DNA from: Pogostemon cablin | Taxonomy: Eukaryota > Streptophyta > Magnoliopsida > Lamiales > Lamiaceae | Direction of reading: 5' to 3' | Assembly: GCA_023678885.1 (NCBI GenBank) | Contig: CM043013.1 | Coordinates: forward strand, 23,530,791-23,594,790 | Length of the DNA: 64,000 bases | Shown: positions 44,200 to 54,414 of the stretch, one piece after another | How the letters are laid out: each line of letters opens with the position of its first letter | Numbering within the stretch: the first letter of the stretch is position 1 | Translations under genes and position numbers: made by a program | Notes under the pieces: generated by a model | What the model saw: the letters and a program-made list of their open reading frames with translations, nothing else | Told to the model about the DNA's origin: nothing | Databases searched by the model: none

Positions 44200-47100
44200 T
44201 CATCTGGAACCACTAATAGCAATTGGATCATTGGATCCAGCATAAGATATGACCAATTCCCGAGGAAGAAGGCGATAAACAATCCCGAGCTCTTCAAAAA
44301 TTGTCTTGAGTTGCAACACCAGTTCAGATCTGCGATTTCCTCTCTCACCAGAATTCTGAAAATTGGTGGTGTGAGTCACATAAAGTGCCATTATCATCTT
44401 GTTTACATCCACTATTTCCTTCACCTGCAAACTGTGGTTTGGACTCCAGTACTGAGGCTTACTCTCCAAGTACCTGAATTTCATGCAATCCACACTTACC
44501 ACCATTTCAATCCACATATTAACAACATTCTTAGTTATCAAAAACAAGACACCCACATTATAAGCTTCTTGATTGTTATTGTTTTTTAATAAGGTATGAA
44601 TGTGTTGTTTGAATTGGCTTGGGATTTCATCAGTATTTTAGTAACTATTTGGCAATTTGTAATATTGTTAATTTGGAAGGTCAGAAATGTCATTATTTTT
44701 AAGGAATTTAGTTTTGTTTTTGATAAATTGATAGAAGAGATGAAAAGTAGAATATAGAGTTGGTTTTATGCCAATGATGCAAGTTAGTCTAGATTGTCTT
44801 TCAAGAGTGACTTGTTAAGCCTAACTTGATTTAGGGCAATTGTACCCTGTAAATTTTTGGGTATGTTTTATACCCAACTGTCATCAATAAAATTTTTATT
44901 TACAAAAAAAAAAAAAAAAGAAGATCAATGTGGCATAACAGACCTTGGGAGAAGTATCCCATCCATAAGTTAGAGCAGATATTTTGCCATGATTATCAGT
45001 TCCCATGACATCAACCTTCATGCCAGGTTTCCTACACAAAGTGTAAATTGTCTAAGATATTAACCAATTCTTGCATGATAACTCCATTTGATTTTGCTAC
45101 AAGAAATCTATCTCGCTATGTCTGATTGTAGACGCATGTATGCAGGGCATATGTATCTATCTATCTTGGCAATGTTTTGTGTGCAACCGCCATATGGTGG
45201 AACCTTGTATACTATTTTCCCTTGGGAAACTTTTAGTGTAATTTCACCTCTACGTTTCATGTAATATTTTTGTAGTTCATGACTTATTTTACTCCCCAAT
45301 CCATGGAATCTAGCGGTACCCCTAAAGTTTTATCTTTATCATCAGTGTTTAATGTCACATACATGCTCATCTATGTTATTTGTTGATGATCAATAAAAGA
45401 GAATAACATACCCTTTTATTTTAGCTCTCAAAGCTGCAATGCTATCCGCCGAGGTGGAAAAATCGACAGCAAACTCCACAGCATCACCCATCATCTCCGG
45501 GCTTCTATTGAAGTTGCTGATTGCTTTTGTTGCCAAAACTGAATTAGGATAGTACACCTTTTCATTGTCGGGTTTTAGAAAGATTGTCGTCAAAATATTC
45601 ATCTCATCAACTATCATCTGCAAGAAACTTGAAGTATTAAGCAAATGGCCAAGGATGAAAGAATGGGTTTAAATGGATCGACGAGTTACCTGCACGCCAT
45701 CAATGACACACCGATCTCCCACATCAAATGGATGCACTATAAACACAAATACCATGGCTTCAAAAACCATTTTAGCCGTGTTTCCAAACATAAAAACGAC
45801 AAGCAAAAGCTGAGATGAAATGAAGACCAAAACTTTCGTGGTTGTGACCTCCATAAGAAGTAACCAAACTATAGTAATTATAATCAGAATGAATCCTGAA
45901 GCGATCTTGTTTAGCTCCTCTATTGCTGTTTTCGCATCTTTCAACGACACGGCTAGGCATTTTCGTTCGTTATAGGCTTTTACCTGCATTAACATATGAA
46001 ATAAGGTCAAATTCTTAGATGTGTCACACATGTTTAATGTTTAATTCAATCTCATCATGACACAGTCTCACACATTTTTTATAGGATAAAAACTTGATGT
46101 TAAAACAGGATCTCACCACCCAGTTTCTAAAGGATGACTTCTTGATACGCCTCCATTCCGCAGCTCCTTCAAACAGTGGGAAAACGTTATCAACTTCTTC
46201 TTTAGGCATGTAAGGTAAGAGGTCATCTTCATCAATGTACCTATTCCATAGACATTGCAAACTTAATCAACTGAAGGAGAACAAAACAGAGTCGAGTCGA
46301 GATGAGACAAGAATACAACACATCAGAATGTCAGTCATATTCGTACTTGTGACCGTGTTTCGCAACTTTCTTGAAGATCAGCTTAGCAGCATCTCTAGCT
46401 TCAACTTCACTAGAGATCACTTTAGGTTCCCCCAAGTCTTCCTCAATGCTCTCGTCGAGGACCTCGGAGATAGTTGGCAGCTCTGAATTCCTTATCACTT
46501 TAATCAATCCACCCATTGTCCAAGCAGAAACTTTTTCCTTCCTTATCTTATACAGTTTATCCACATTAATCACTTCCCCTTTTTTATCTTCCTTCCCTAG
46601 TTTCATTTTCTTGAAGCTCAACTGTCCACTACTTGCAAAACTGTCATTACCAGCACTCTCCATCATAGGATTCCCAGAGAGGGTTTGAAGAATAAACTGA
46701 TGGAATATGGATTCTTGAATTCTATCAAAGAAGGTTTTCACATGAAAAGTTGAAGCAACCAATTTGACTAAAAATGTCTTGACTGTCCACATGACTGCCC
46801 CAACAAGGGTAGACACAAAGCCCCTTGTTATATAGTTTAGAACTTTAGAGGTGTCCTCTTTTCTTTCGACCCCTCTATTGATCAACAAAGCCCATGCTAG
46901 AAGAATCAAAGCCAACCAAATAACGACACGAAAACTCTTCTTTATGCCGAAAAGGAAATACAAGACCTTCTTGAGCAAGAAGTTCTTTTCGATCAAGAAA
47001 ACGAGGAAGTTTGTTAACCATTCGGTGAACAAACGCCCACAAAAGATCACCAACACAAGCACACACCATTTCCACAAATGCAAACTCCAAATAAGAGTAT

Positions 47101-47821
47101 CATGCAACTTGTTAACAGTAAGACTAGCAATTAAAACCACCATTATGGATACAAGTGCAGTCCATTCAATCACAAGCAACACTCTCACTTTCTTACCGCG
47201 CTTCAGTTTCTGAGGCTTAAGGCTATCAGCCTTGTACACATCATCGTCGTCGTCGTCATCATCATCATTGTCGACGGACGCCATTAATGGCGTCCGCGGC
47301 GTGATCGGAGCCGACGTCTTGGGAGTGGGCTTGGCAGGGTAAGGTGAAGATATGTTTGGTGAGCCTGTTAGAGGTGACCTTGCAGGGGTAGTTTGGGCAT
47401 TCTGCTCAGGTGGTTTCGTGCTGCTCTGATATGGCGGCTCTGCAATTCTGGATTTAGCCTTGGAATAAGCTGATTTGGTGAGTGTTCTTCGACGCATGGA
47501 AGCTCCAATTGGGGGTTTTGCAGATGGGTCCGCCATTTGAGTAGGGATTATCAGCTGTGCAGGTGGGGCTTGATTCTGATTCAGATTCGGATTAGGATTA
47601 GGATTAGGATTGCTCACTAGTGGGGTAATGCTTGTGAATAAGTTCATCTTCATCTGCACACTCATCTCATCATTTGGGAACTCCTCCTTCTTCGATTCAG
47701 AACCTCCATTCTCTGTTGAATCTGCATTTCTTACAGAACCTTCTTCGCTCCCTGGAACACTAATCTCCACCACAACATCATAGTTTCCACCTTTCTCTTT
47801 TAATCCTATCTCACTTTCCAT
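44200..47821 (-). CDS. MSL10-like: MscS-like mechanosensitive ion channel, MSL10 type (five exons)
   Basis: A plasma-membrane channel opened by membrane tension. Predicted exons on the minus strand are 47821-46347, 46240-46117, 45983-45690, 45617-45412 and 44473-44200. Every intron is GT...AG and the frame is kept throughout (2373 nt, 790 aa). The cytoplasmic N-terminus (1-210) is acidic and Pro/Ser-rich, with an Asn-Pro repeat at 71-79 and nine Asp at 186-194. Helices lie near 213-236, 246-265, 296-314 and 333-356, followed by a charged cytoplasmic loop, then two helices at 560-577 and 584-603. The pore-lining signature follows: FGNTAKMVFEAMVF and HPFDVGDRC (617-625). The C-terminal MscS beta-domain spans exons 3-5. 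Exon structure and length resemble Arabidopsis MSL10 and MSL9. A LINE 3' end sits in intron 4. Start is the first ATG of exon 1. It appears intact. Confidence 0.92.
44600..44919 (+). mobile_element. 5'-truncated LINE 3' end in intron 4 of the MSL10-like gene
   Basis: The plus strand shows the C-terminal end of a plant LINE reverse transcriptase frame (LIWKVRNVIIFKEF..., then a Trp-rich end). A 3' tail with TTTTATACCCAACTGTCATC and AATAAAATTTTTATTTAC leads to a poly-A tract at 44904-44919. It is antisense to the host gene. Target duplications could not be identified. Confidence 0.7.
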
Positions 47822-48525
47822 GAAAACCTAACTAATCTTAACTCCCAATCTCAGATGCCTATGGAGTTCAGTAGTCACAAATATGGTTTGGATTTTTGCT
47901 AATATCTTTCGAGAATACCTACCAATAGATCAATTATGAATCCATGCCACCGCCATTAAAATACTAGAAAGAATAAGGAAGCTGGAAAGGGAAGAACGGT
48001 AGCTGAAGGGCAGTTTCAGAATTCAGTCGTACCTCTTTCAGTTTGGAAATCGTTGTAAGTTGAATATTGACATTTCATTGTAGTCAAAAAAAAAGAGGCA
48101 CCCGACCAGAGTATTAATATTATATGCACTTCTTTATACGGAATGTAGGAAACAAAAAGAGATTATTACTTGATTGAGCCAATCTACCGACGTTTTCACT
48201 ATTTTAGGATCAAAATTAATTTAGTTTTTTATTTGTCTTAATTTAAATGTACTGCAAATTGTTTACTATTTTGAAAAATTTTAACTGTATTTATTTTAGA
48301 ATGTTAAAATGATATTAAATGTACCCGCCTTATAGAAATAGAAATTAAGTTTATATTATTGCATGGAGAAAAGTATATATCCGTAAAAATGAAAATAGAA
48401 TAAGATAGCGATAATGATGTTAGGATCAAACAAATGCAACTGGTCAAAACACAAAAAGATAACTAAAGAAATAACCAAAATTATAAGCCGCATAATAATG
48501 ATAATTAATAATAATAATAATTTAT
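47822..48525. other. Upstream flank of the MSL10-like gene
   Basis: No coding sequence is recognised. The first few hundred bases presumably contain the 5' UTR and promoter of the channel gene (minus strand). I cannot pick out a TATA box with confidence. The distal part is AT-rich and ends in an (AAT)n tract near 48495-48520. Confidence 0.4.
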
Positions 48526-49287
48526 CGGTGCGGCTATTCGCACCCCGATTCTACTAGACGTACTCCGAAAATATATAATCTTAAAGTAATATCCTTATAC
48601 TATAAATTAAGATTTTTCATTTAATCTTACTCTAGATTTCTATACCTACCCTAATTTCATATGAACTATGAACAGATAAACTCCTCGTCAATTACGTCGA
48701 TCTCCATGGAAGACAACTTGTGTTCTCTCCCTAAAGCTGTTGGTATCCACCACTTTCTTGCTTCAAAATTCTTGAAATATTGTAGATGGTTTTTTGATAG
48801 CAGGAAGATTACCAGGCAGAACAGATAATGAAATCAAGAATTATTGAAGTATACACATCGAACGCAAGCTTGTTAAAAGCGAAATCTATATACCACCAAA
48901 CTCACCGTCTGCAACGAAGTCTCACCTTCCGCCGCCGCCCGCTGCCCTAGATTTGGACCTCTCAATAACCCTGTCCTTTCACTCCATGACTGTTTTTGAA
49001 GTTCAATATGATTAGCCTTTGATTATTGGATGAATTTAACTTAAATTGCGACAATGCAGATTACCATTTATCTGAATGTTAGATCATAGCTACTGTGTTC
49101 TCTTTTTTCTTCACGTGAGTGTTGGAAAGAAAGAAGAATGGTATTGTTTTAATTAAGAGTGTAAAATATAAGTAAAAGGGTAAAATGGTATAGAATGGGT
49201 TTATATAGTAATTTAGGTATATATCTTCTAATTTTAATGATGTACATTTAGGAATTGGGGTATATTTAGTAGAATATAGCCGCACCC
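48526..49287. mobile_element. TIR element carrying an R2R3-MYB gene fragment
   Basis: The left end CGGTGCGGCTATTC and right end GAATATAGCCGCACCC are inverted repeats. The similarity continues inward (TTCTACTA and TAGTAGAA; GTAC/GTAC-containing blocks). TTTAT flanks both sides (48521-48525 and 49288-49292), though the short AT-rich duplication is weak evidence by itself. Inside, a MYB fragment lies on the plus strand. No transposase. The superfamily is uncertain. Confidence 0.62.
48784..49015 (+). pseudogene. R2R3-MYB exon 3 fragment with EAR-like motif
   Basis: The sequence encodes the second half of the MYB R3 repeat: Arg-Trp, then (after a one-base insertion in a T run) IAGRLPGRTDNEIKNY. 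A TGA at 48845-48847 replaces the invariant Trp, and the frame continues HIERKLVK. The preceding bases (ATATTGTAG) look like the acceptor of the conserved second MYB intron, so genomic DNA rather than mRNA was copied. Downstream the same frame gives a Pro-rich linker and LDLDLS, an LxLxL repression (EAR) motif typical of subgroup-4 MYB repressors, and ends at TAG 49013-49015. Most of the usual C-terminal region is missing. Confidence 0.8.
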
Positions 49288-49292
49288 TTTAT

Positions 49293-49604
49293 CAATTAAT
49301 GAAGAGTAATGGCAAGTTGCGACAAAGAAGTACAACTCACACCATTTGATTTAAAATATTCCAGCTTACTTTACTGTCATTTATTAGTAGGCAAAAGCTC
49401 TTGAGCTCTCGAAGACACGCCGTGTCCCCTCTGAACACAACCCTCTTCCCTCCATATTCTATTTAAATTTATGTATTGCTAAGGGTTTTTAAATTATAAA
49501 GGAGAACGAAAATTGCAAAGGAGTACGGTGTTTCGGGGGCATAAGAGCCTCACTCTTATTAGTATGTGCAGATACGTGAGGTCATATTAATACGAATAAA
49601 AATC
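49293..49604. other. Spacer without recognised features
   Basis: No gene or repeat family is visible between the MYB-carrying element and the next MITE. Confidence 0.4.
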
Positions 49605-49972
49605 AGTTGATATTAGGTGCATCCCGGTGCAAGGGTGCACCCATATGTGTATAACTTTTTATTCTATTTTGTATAAATGTTATTCTATTTATTATACGCG
49701 TTTCTTAATAATTGTATATTTTTTTCACAATAAGTTTTCATTACAAAAACTAGCATTCATATGTGTATAACTTTTTATTCGATAGTATATACATATTTTT
49801 TAATAATTGTATATTTTTTTACACTCAAGTTTTCATTAAAAAAACTAACAATTAAATTGTATACATTTTTGTTCATAATTGTATATGTTTTTGTCTATAT
49901 TTGTAAACGTTTTTTAAAGTGGGTACATCATATCTTAGGTTGCACCCGGATGCACAGTATAATTAGCCAATA
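49605..49972. mobile_element. TGCAC-type MITE
   Basis: The left end TTAGGTGCATCCCGGTGCA is approximately mirrored by GGTTGCACCCGGATGCAC at the right. The interior holds repeated TTTAATAATTGTATA and GTATAACTTTTTATTC motifs shared with the TGCAC element at 50397-50878. Confidence 0.55.
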
Positions 49973-50396
49973 AAAAGTATAACAATTTTTATAATTAAAA
50001 GCGATATTCAATTAATGAAAAGTGATAGTACTATTTTATGAATAATTTATAATATAAATGAAGAGTAATAACAAATTTTTTTAACAAAAGTTATAATATA
50101 TTATAATGAAAGTAATAATTAATTACGAATACATAAAATGCTTTCATAAAAGACTTGTCCTTCTTGTAAATAGGCTAATTTAATTAACTAGTTTTTATTT
50201 TTATTTTTTAACAAAATATGGAGTAGTTATTTCTTGCAGCGTTATCAAAATAAGTAGAGGCGCCATCTCTACTGGCGCCTTTACCTTGAATCACACGTTG
50301 ACACTACAAACATTTTACAATTTCCGTTCAAATATAAAATTATATTTTTGAATTTTATTTTTATATATTTAAATAATATTATATTAATATATGATA

Positions 50397-50878
50397 TAAG
50401 TTAAATTATCCGGTGCACTATGTACCAATTTTCATAAACTTATACTGTTATGAATAAAAACACACTCCATATTATTGAATAAAAATATGTATGCACTTTA
50501 TTACTCAATTTTTTGTTAGTAAAATTAAAATGTAAAAAGACTACAATTATTAAAAAAATATATGTACACTATTGAAAAGAAAAATTATACATATAGATGC
50601 ACGTGTGCACCCGGTGCACATGATATCAACTTTATTTAAAGTGTACATATTTAACTCTATGCATTCAGTTTAATTTTATGAGGCAAATTGTTTTGTGCAC
50701 GATGTACATATATTTTTTAATAATTGTATAGTCTTTTTTTTACATTTCAATTTTACTAACAAAAAATTCGGTAACAAAGTGCATACTATATATTTTTATT
50801 CATTAATGTGTATGTTTTTATTCATAAAAGTATAAGTTTATGAAAGTTGGTGCACAGTGCACCAAATAATTTGTCTTA
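50397..50878. mobile_element. TGCAC-type MITE inside the MULE
   Basis: Left TAAGTTAAATTATCCGGTGCA, read with its right-hand inverse GGTGCACAGTGCACCAAATA and TTTGTCTTA, forms long imperfect arms of about 200 bp. The arms contain TTATGAATAAAAAC and TTTTTTGTTAGTAAAATT. It occupies the centre of the MULE. Confidence 0.7.
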
Positions 50879-50880
50879 TA

Positions 50881-51109
50881 CTCCCTCTGTTCACCGGATA
50901 GGTGAACATTTTGCCATTTTGGGCATTCGCACCAAATGTATACATTTTCATTTTTATACATATGAGACTCACACACATCACTAATACAATTAATATATGG
51001 GACCACACACCCCATTAATACAACTAACTATCAACTATACATTAAATAATAATATTCCTTAATTTACGTGCAAAAAATAAATATTCACCTTCCATGCGAA
51101 CAGAGAGAG
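50881..51109. mobile_element. Stowaway-like MITE inside the MULE
   Basis: The left end CTCCCTCTGTTCACCGGATA is mirrored by TCCATGCGAACAGAGAGAG at the right. TA flanks both ends (50879-50880 and 51110-51111). It abuts the TGCAC MITE. Confidence 0.85.
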
Positions 51110-51484
51110 TATCATATATTAATATAATATTATTTAAATATTTAAAAATGAAAATTCAAAAATATAATTTTATATTTGAACTTAAATTGTAAAATGTTTG
51201 TGGCGTCAGACGTGTGATTCAAGGTAAAGGCGCCGTTAGAGATGGCGCCTCTACTTATTTTGTTAATATTGTAAGAAATAACTATATTTTGTTAAAAAAA
51301 AATATAAAAACAAACAATAGTTAATTAAATTAGCCTTGTAAATATCTTATTCCAATTTTGATTTTTTAGGTTTGAATTATCACTTTTATTTATTTATTTT
51401 TTTCTTATTTTAATTTTTTATCAAATTTTAGTCTTTTATGATCGTTGGAAAAATTTTGGGATCCAATTTTAATCCTTAATCTAT

Positions 51485-51625
51485 ACTACCTCCGTTATTC
51501 TCAAAGGGATTTATTTATTTTTTTCACGTGGAATAAAGAGTATTATTATTTAATGTGTAATGAGTAGTTGTATTAGTTGATGTGTGGGCTCATTTTTTAA
51601 TTGTATTAGTGATGTGTATGAGTCT
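51485..51625. mobile_element. Left part of a Stowaway-like MITE split by a solo LTR
   Basis: It starts CTACCTCCGTTATTCTCAAA and follows the interior of the 50881-51109 MITE in reverse (TTTAATGTGTAATGAGTAGTTG, ATTAGTGATGTGTATGAGTCT). The continuation GTCTCATGTGTTTAAAAA appears at 53541, after the LTR. The right terminus is not clear. Confidence 0.6.
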
Positions 51626-53539
51626 TGATGAGAGTGAAAATTCATGTATTTTTTTGTCCGAATTGATACTTCTTTGAGTGTATAAATGATATTATTTGCA
51701 CAAATCTTAATACTTTGAATTATTATGGAGTAAAAGGTGTATGAAAGGTATTTTGTTGTATTTTGATAGGAAAAATTATCAAAATTGTAAAGTTGGAATA
51801 AGTGTGAATTTTTGCAATATGCAAGAAAACAGATAACCACTTTCTATAATTTTTTTGTATTTGTGTGGAGATTTGAATCGGCCTTATGATACATTATTAG
51901 AAAGCCACGGATAAGAGGGTCTCGTGGGCGCAAGAATCACCTCAATCGGAATTTGAATGAAGAAATTATGATTAAAACGGTGAGGTCGCGACCTCTTTTT
52001 CACGCTCGAAGCCCATCGATAGGACCGACCGGGATAGAGTCTATTGCAGACGGGATGTTTGAAATTAACGAAATTTGGCCCATTATGCTCGTTATTATTT
52101 TATCAAATTGACCCATTAGTCATCAGTGGAAAAATATTGCAAGTCTTAGCATTAAAATTGAAGGTGGAGCCCACATGGTTTATGGGTTAAATAAATTCAC
52201 ATGAGGATAAAAGAAGTGAGAATCAAAGAAGCTTAGTGGTGAGCCCATGAATAAGTGGGCAATGTACTTAGTGGGCTAGGAATTGTATTAATTCATTCAA
52301 TTCCATTGAGTCCAAAGGCAATCCACTGGCCCATACTTGTGTTACCTATTCACGGCCTCATCTGGATTGTTAAATCCGCTCATGCGCAGAACATGAGGAT
52401 TATCCATCAAATCGTGAAATTCCAGATCTCAGTTCCTTTCGCCCAATATCCATCTTGCCCTAATTCCATCCATCACCTCCCTCACACAGTTCATCACCAC
52501 TTTACCCTTAACCCATATTCCGCCATCCACATATCGGAAACAAAGATCTCGACGAAGATAGTAATTGAAGAGACGAGTCTTCCAAAAGGGTTCTTTATTT
52601 TTAGTTATTTATCTTTGTTATTTTAGCACAATGGTTAGGGTTTATTACATCTTTGTAATTTTCCCTAATAAATCCATGGGCTAAGCTCCTTTATTGGTAA
52701 TGTTAGGGCGTAAAGATAATTTTGACTATGTGATTTGATTGCCCTAAACTTGAATTTTATTACACTACAGAATATTTATTTCCTTATTGAAGAGGATATT
52801 TGAGACTTCATATTATTGTATTGTGAGTTTTGATTCCTTTAATTATTCTTGATGGTATCACTGATTGATAATTAATAAGATTATTTATTTCTGCATAATA
52901 AAATTATTGTTTCGTGTGACAGTCTTCGAGGTTTGACCTATAATTCCTAAGAGTGTTAGACAATAAATTTGGAATATTAATTACTTGGTAAAATATCATT
53001 ATTAGGTAATTGGTAAGGAGACAAAATGGGTTAATAATTTAGTACATAGAAAGGAAAGTCTAATGCTCTAACCTTTATGGAATTTAGCATGAAGTACCTA
53101 TAGAGGGAGTGAGAGTTAATTCCTTATCGATCCTAGGATTTGCAGCTCATTATAAGTATTAGATTCTACCTGATAAAGAGGTTTAACTAGGCTTAGTGAT
53201 CCTCTTATAAATATCTGCAGGTAATTAATTTGGGTCTAGATAAATTAGTCACATAGTTAAACTGTTTGCCCGGGCATTAACAATTCTCTATTCTTGAACT
53301 CTTAAATCGTATTCTTTGCGTGATTTATTTTTATCTACATTAGATTAATTATTTAACTTCAGTATTTTTAGTTTAATTTATTATCATCTCAAAAACCCCT
53401 AAATTTGTCTTGCATTTGAATTGTCATACATATAATTAATTATTAAGTCTATGACTATCTCCAGGGAATGATAATTTAACTTGGTCATACGTGCTACAAT
53501 AGATCCCTTACACTTGAGGGCAAAAGAAAATAGCGATCA
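51626..53539 (+). mobile_element. Solo LTR, family S, copy 4 (diverged)
   Basis: It begins TGATGAGAGTGAAAATTC and ends AAATAGCGATCA. The flanks are AGTCT (51621-51625) and GGTCT (53540-53544), and comparison with the MITE at 50881-51109 shows one AGTCT was original, confirming the duplication. It is collinear with the other family S LTRs but clearly more distant. No internal region. Part of the span (52255-52626) is open but non-homologous. Confidence 0.82.
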
Positions 53540-53647
53540 GGTCTCATGTGTTTAAAAAAGAAAATGAGACACTTACACTATTCTCATCAACAATCGGTTG
53601 TGAGTGGTTGCCATAATAAGACAAAAATATGCAATTAAAAAAAATTA

Positions 53648-54301
53648 GAGTAAACTACAAATAACCCCCTCGAGATTTGTCCAAACTACCATATAAACCT
53701 TCTGGTTTGAAAAACTACTAATTACCCCTTTAATACGGAGTATTTGATTAGAAAATTGATAAAAAGGGTAAATTACCCCTTCAAATCGTCGAAATGCAAG
53801 ACTCAGGCATGTAGTAGAACGATACAGCCCCATTAGAAATCCATATCCTCCATAATCCCAACCTTCAACTTGAAATACTTGTTTAGCTTTTTTTCTACAT
53901 AATTAATTCCCTGCTCAAATTTCTACGTAACAAAACTACTACTCTTTAACTTAGTGAGTACTATTTTTCTTGACAAACATATGTGTGAAAGCATCACCTT
54001 GATCTTTTATCTAAATTAAGTTTGCGTTGTTAAATATTAACATAATCTAATAGCGACTAATTTTGGCCAAGATGTCAATTGATTCTTGGCAAAATTATAG
54101 AGTTCTGTTATTAAGTATTCTCATTTCCTGCAGTTTCAATTTATTCTCATAAATGTGTTATGCCAGTTTTTTTTTTCTTTGCATTCAATTTTATCAATAG
54201 TCTAATCAAATATAAGTAAAATGAGGAAATTGGTAATTTTTTAAATCATAGGGTTTATTTGGTAATTTGTACAAACCTCGAGGGGGTTTTATAATTTACC
54301 C
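53648..54301. mobile_element. MULE-type MITE with exact 9-bp target duplication
   Basis: The left end GAGTAAACTACAAATAACCC and right end GGGTTTTATAATTTACCC are inverted. Both arms contain CCCCCTCGAG, and the similarity extends to the blocks at about 53690-53730 and 54220-54260. AAAAAATTA flanks both sides (53639-53647 and 54302-54310). 654 bp, non-coding. Confidence 0.82.
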
Positions 54302-54414
54302 AAAAAATTAAAAAATTTAAAATAAGGCACAACCGGTTAAGATAAATGAGCATCCTGCAACCCACACCACAACCCATGTATTTATCTATCTAAGTGACAA
54401 GTGTCGCAATATTG

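Larger units (their letters stand above)
50173..51335. mobile_element. MULE-type element with ~230-bp TIRs and exact 9-bp target duplication
   Basis: Arms begin GGCTAATTTAATTAACTA at the left and close TAGTTAATTAAATTAGCC at the right. TTGTAAATA flanks both sides exactly (50164-50172 and 51336-51344), a 9-bp Mutator-type duplication. Each arm also holds the motif AGAGGCGCCATCTCTA followed by GGCGCC. The centre is filled by two further MITEs. No coding. Confidence 0.88.

Noticed and set aside
46851..47213. A 120-codon frame on the plus strand
   Set aside because: It is antisense to exon 1 of the MSL10-like gene and has no family features.
52255..52626. A 123-codon frame
   Set aside because: It lies wholly inside a solo LTR and is not conserved as a frame in the related LTRs by inspection.
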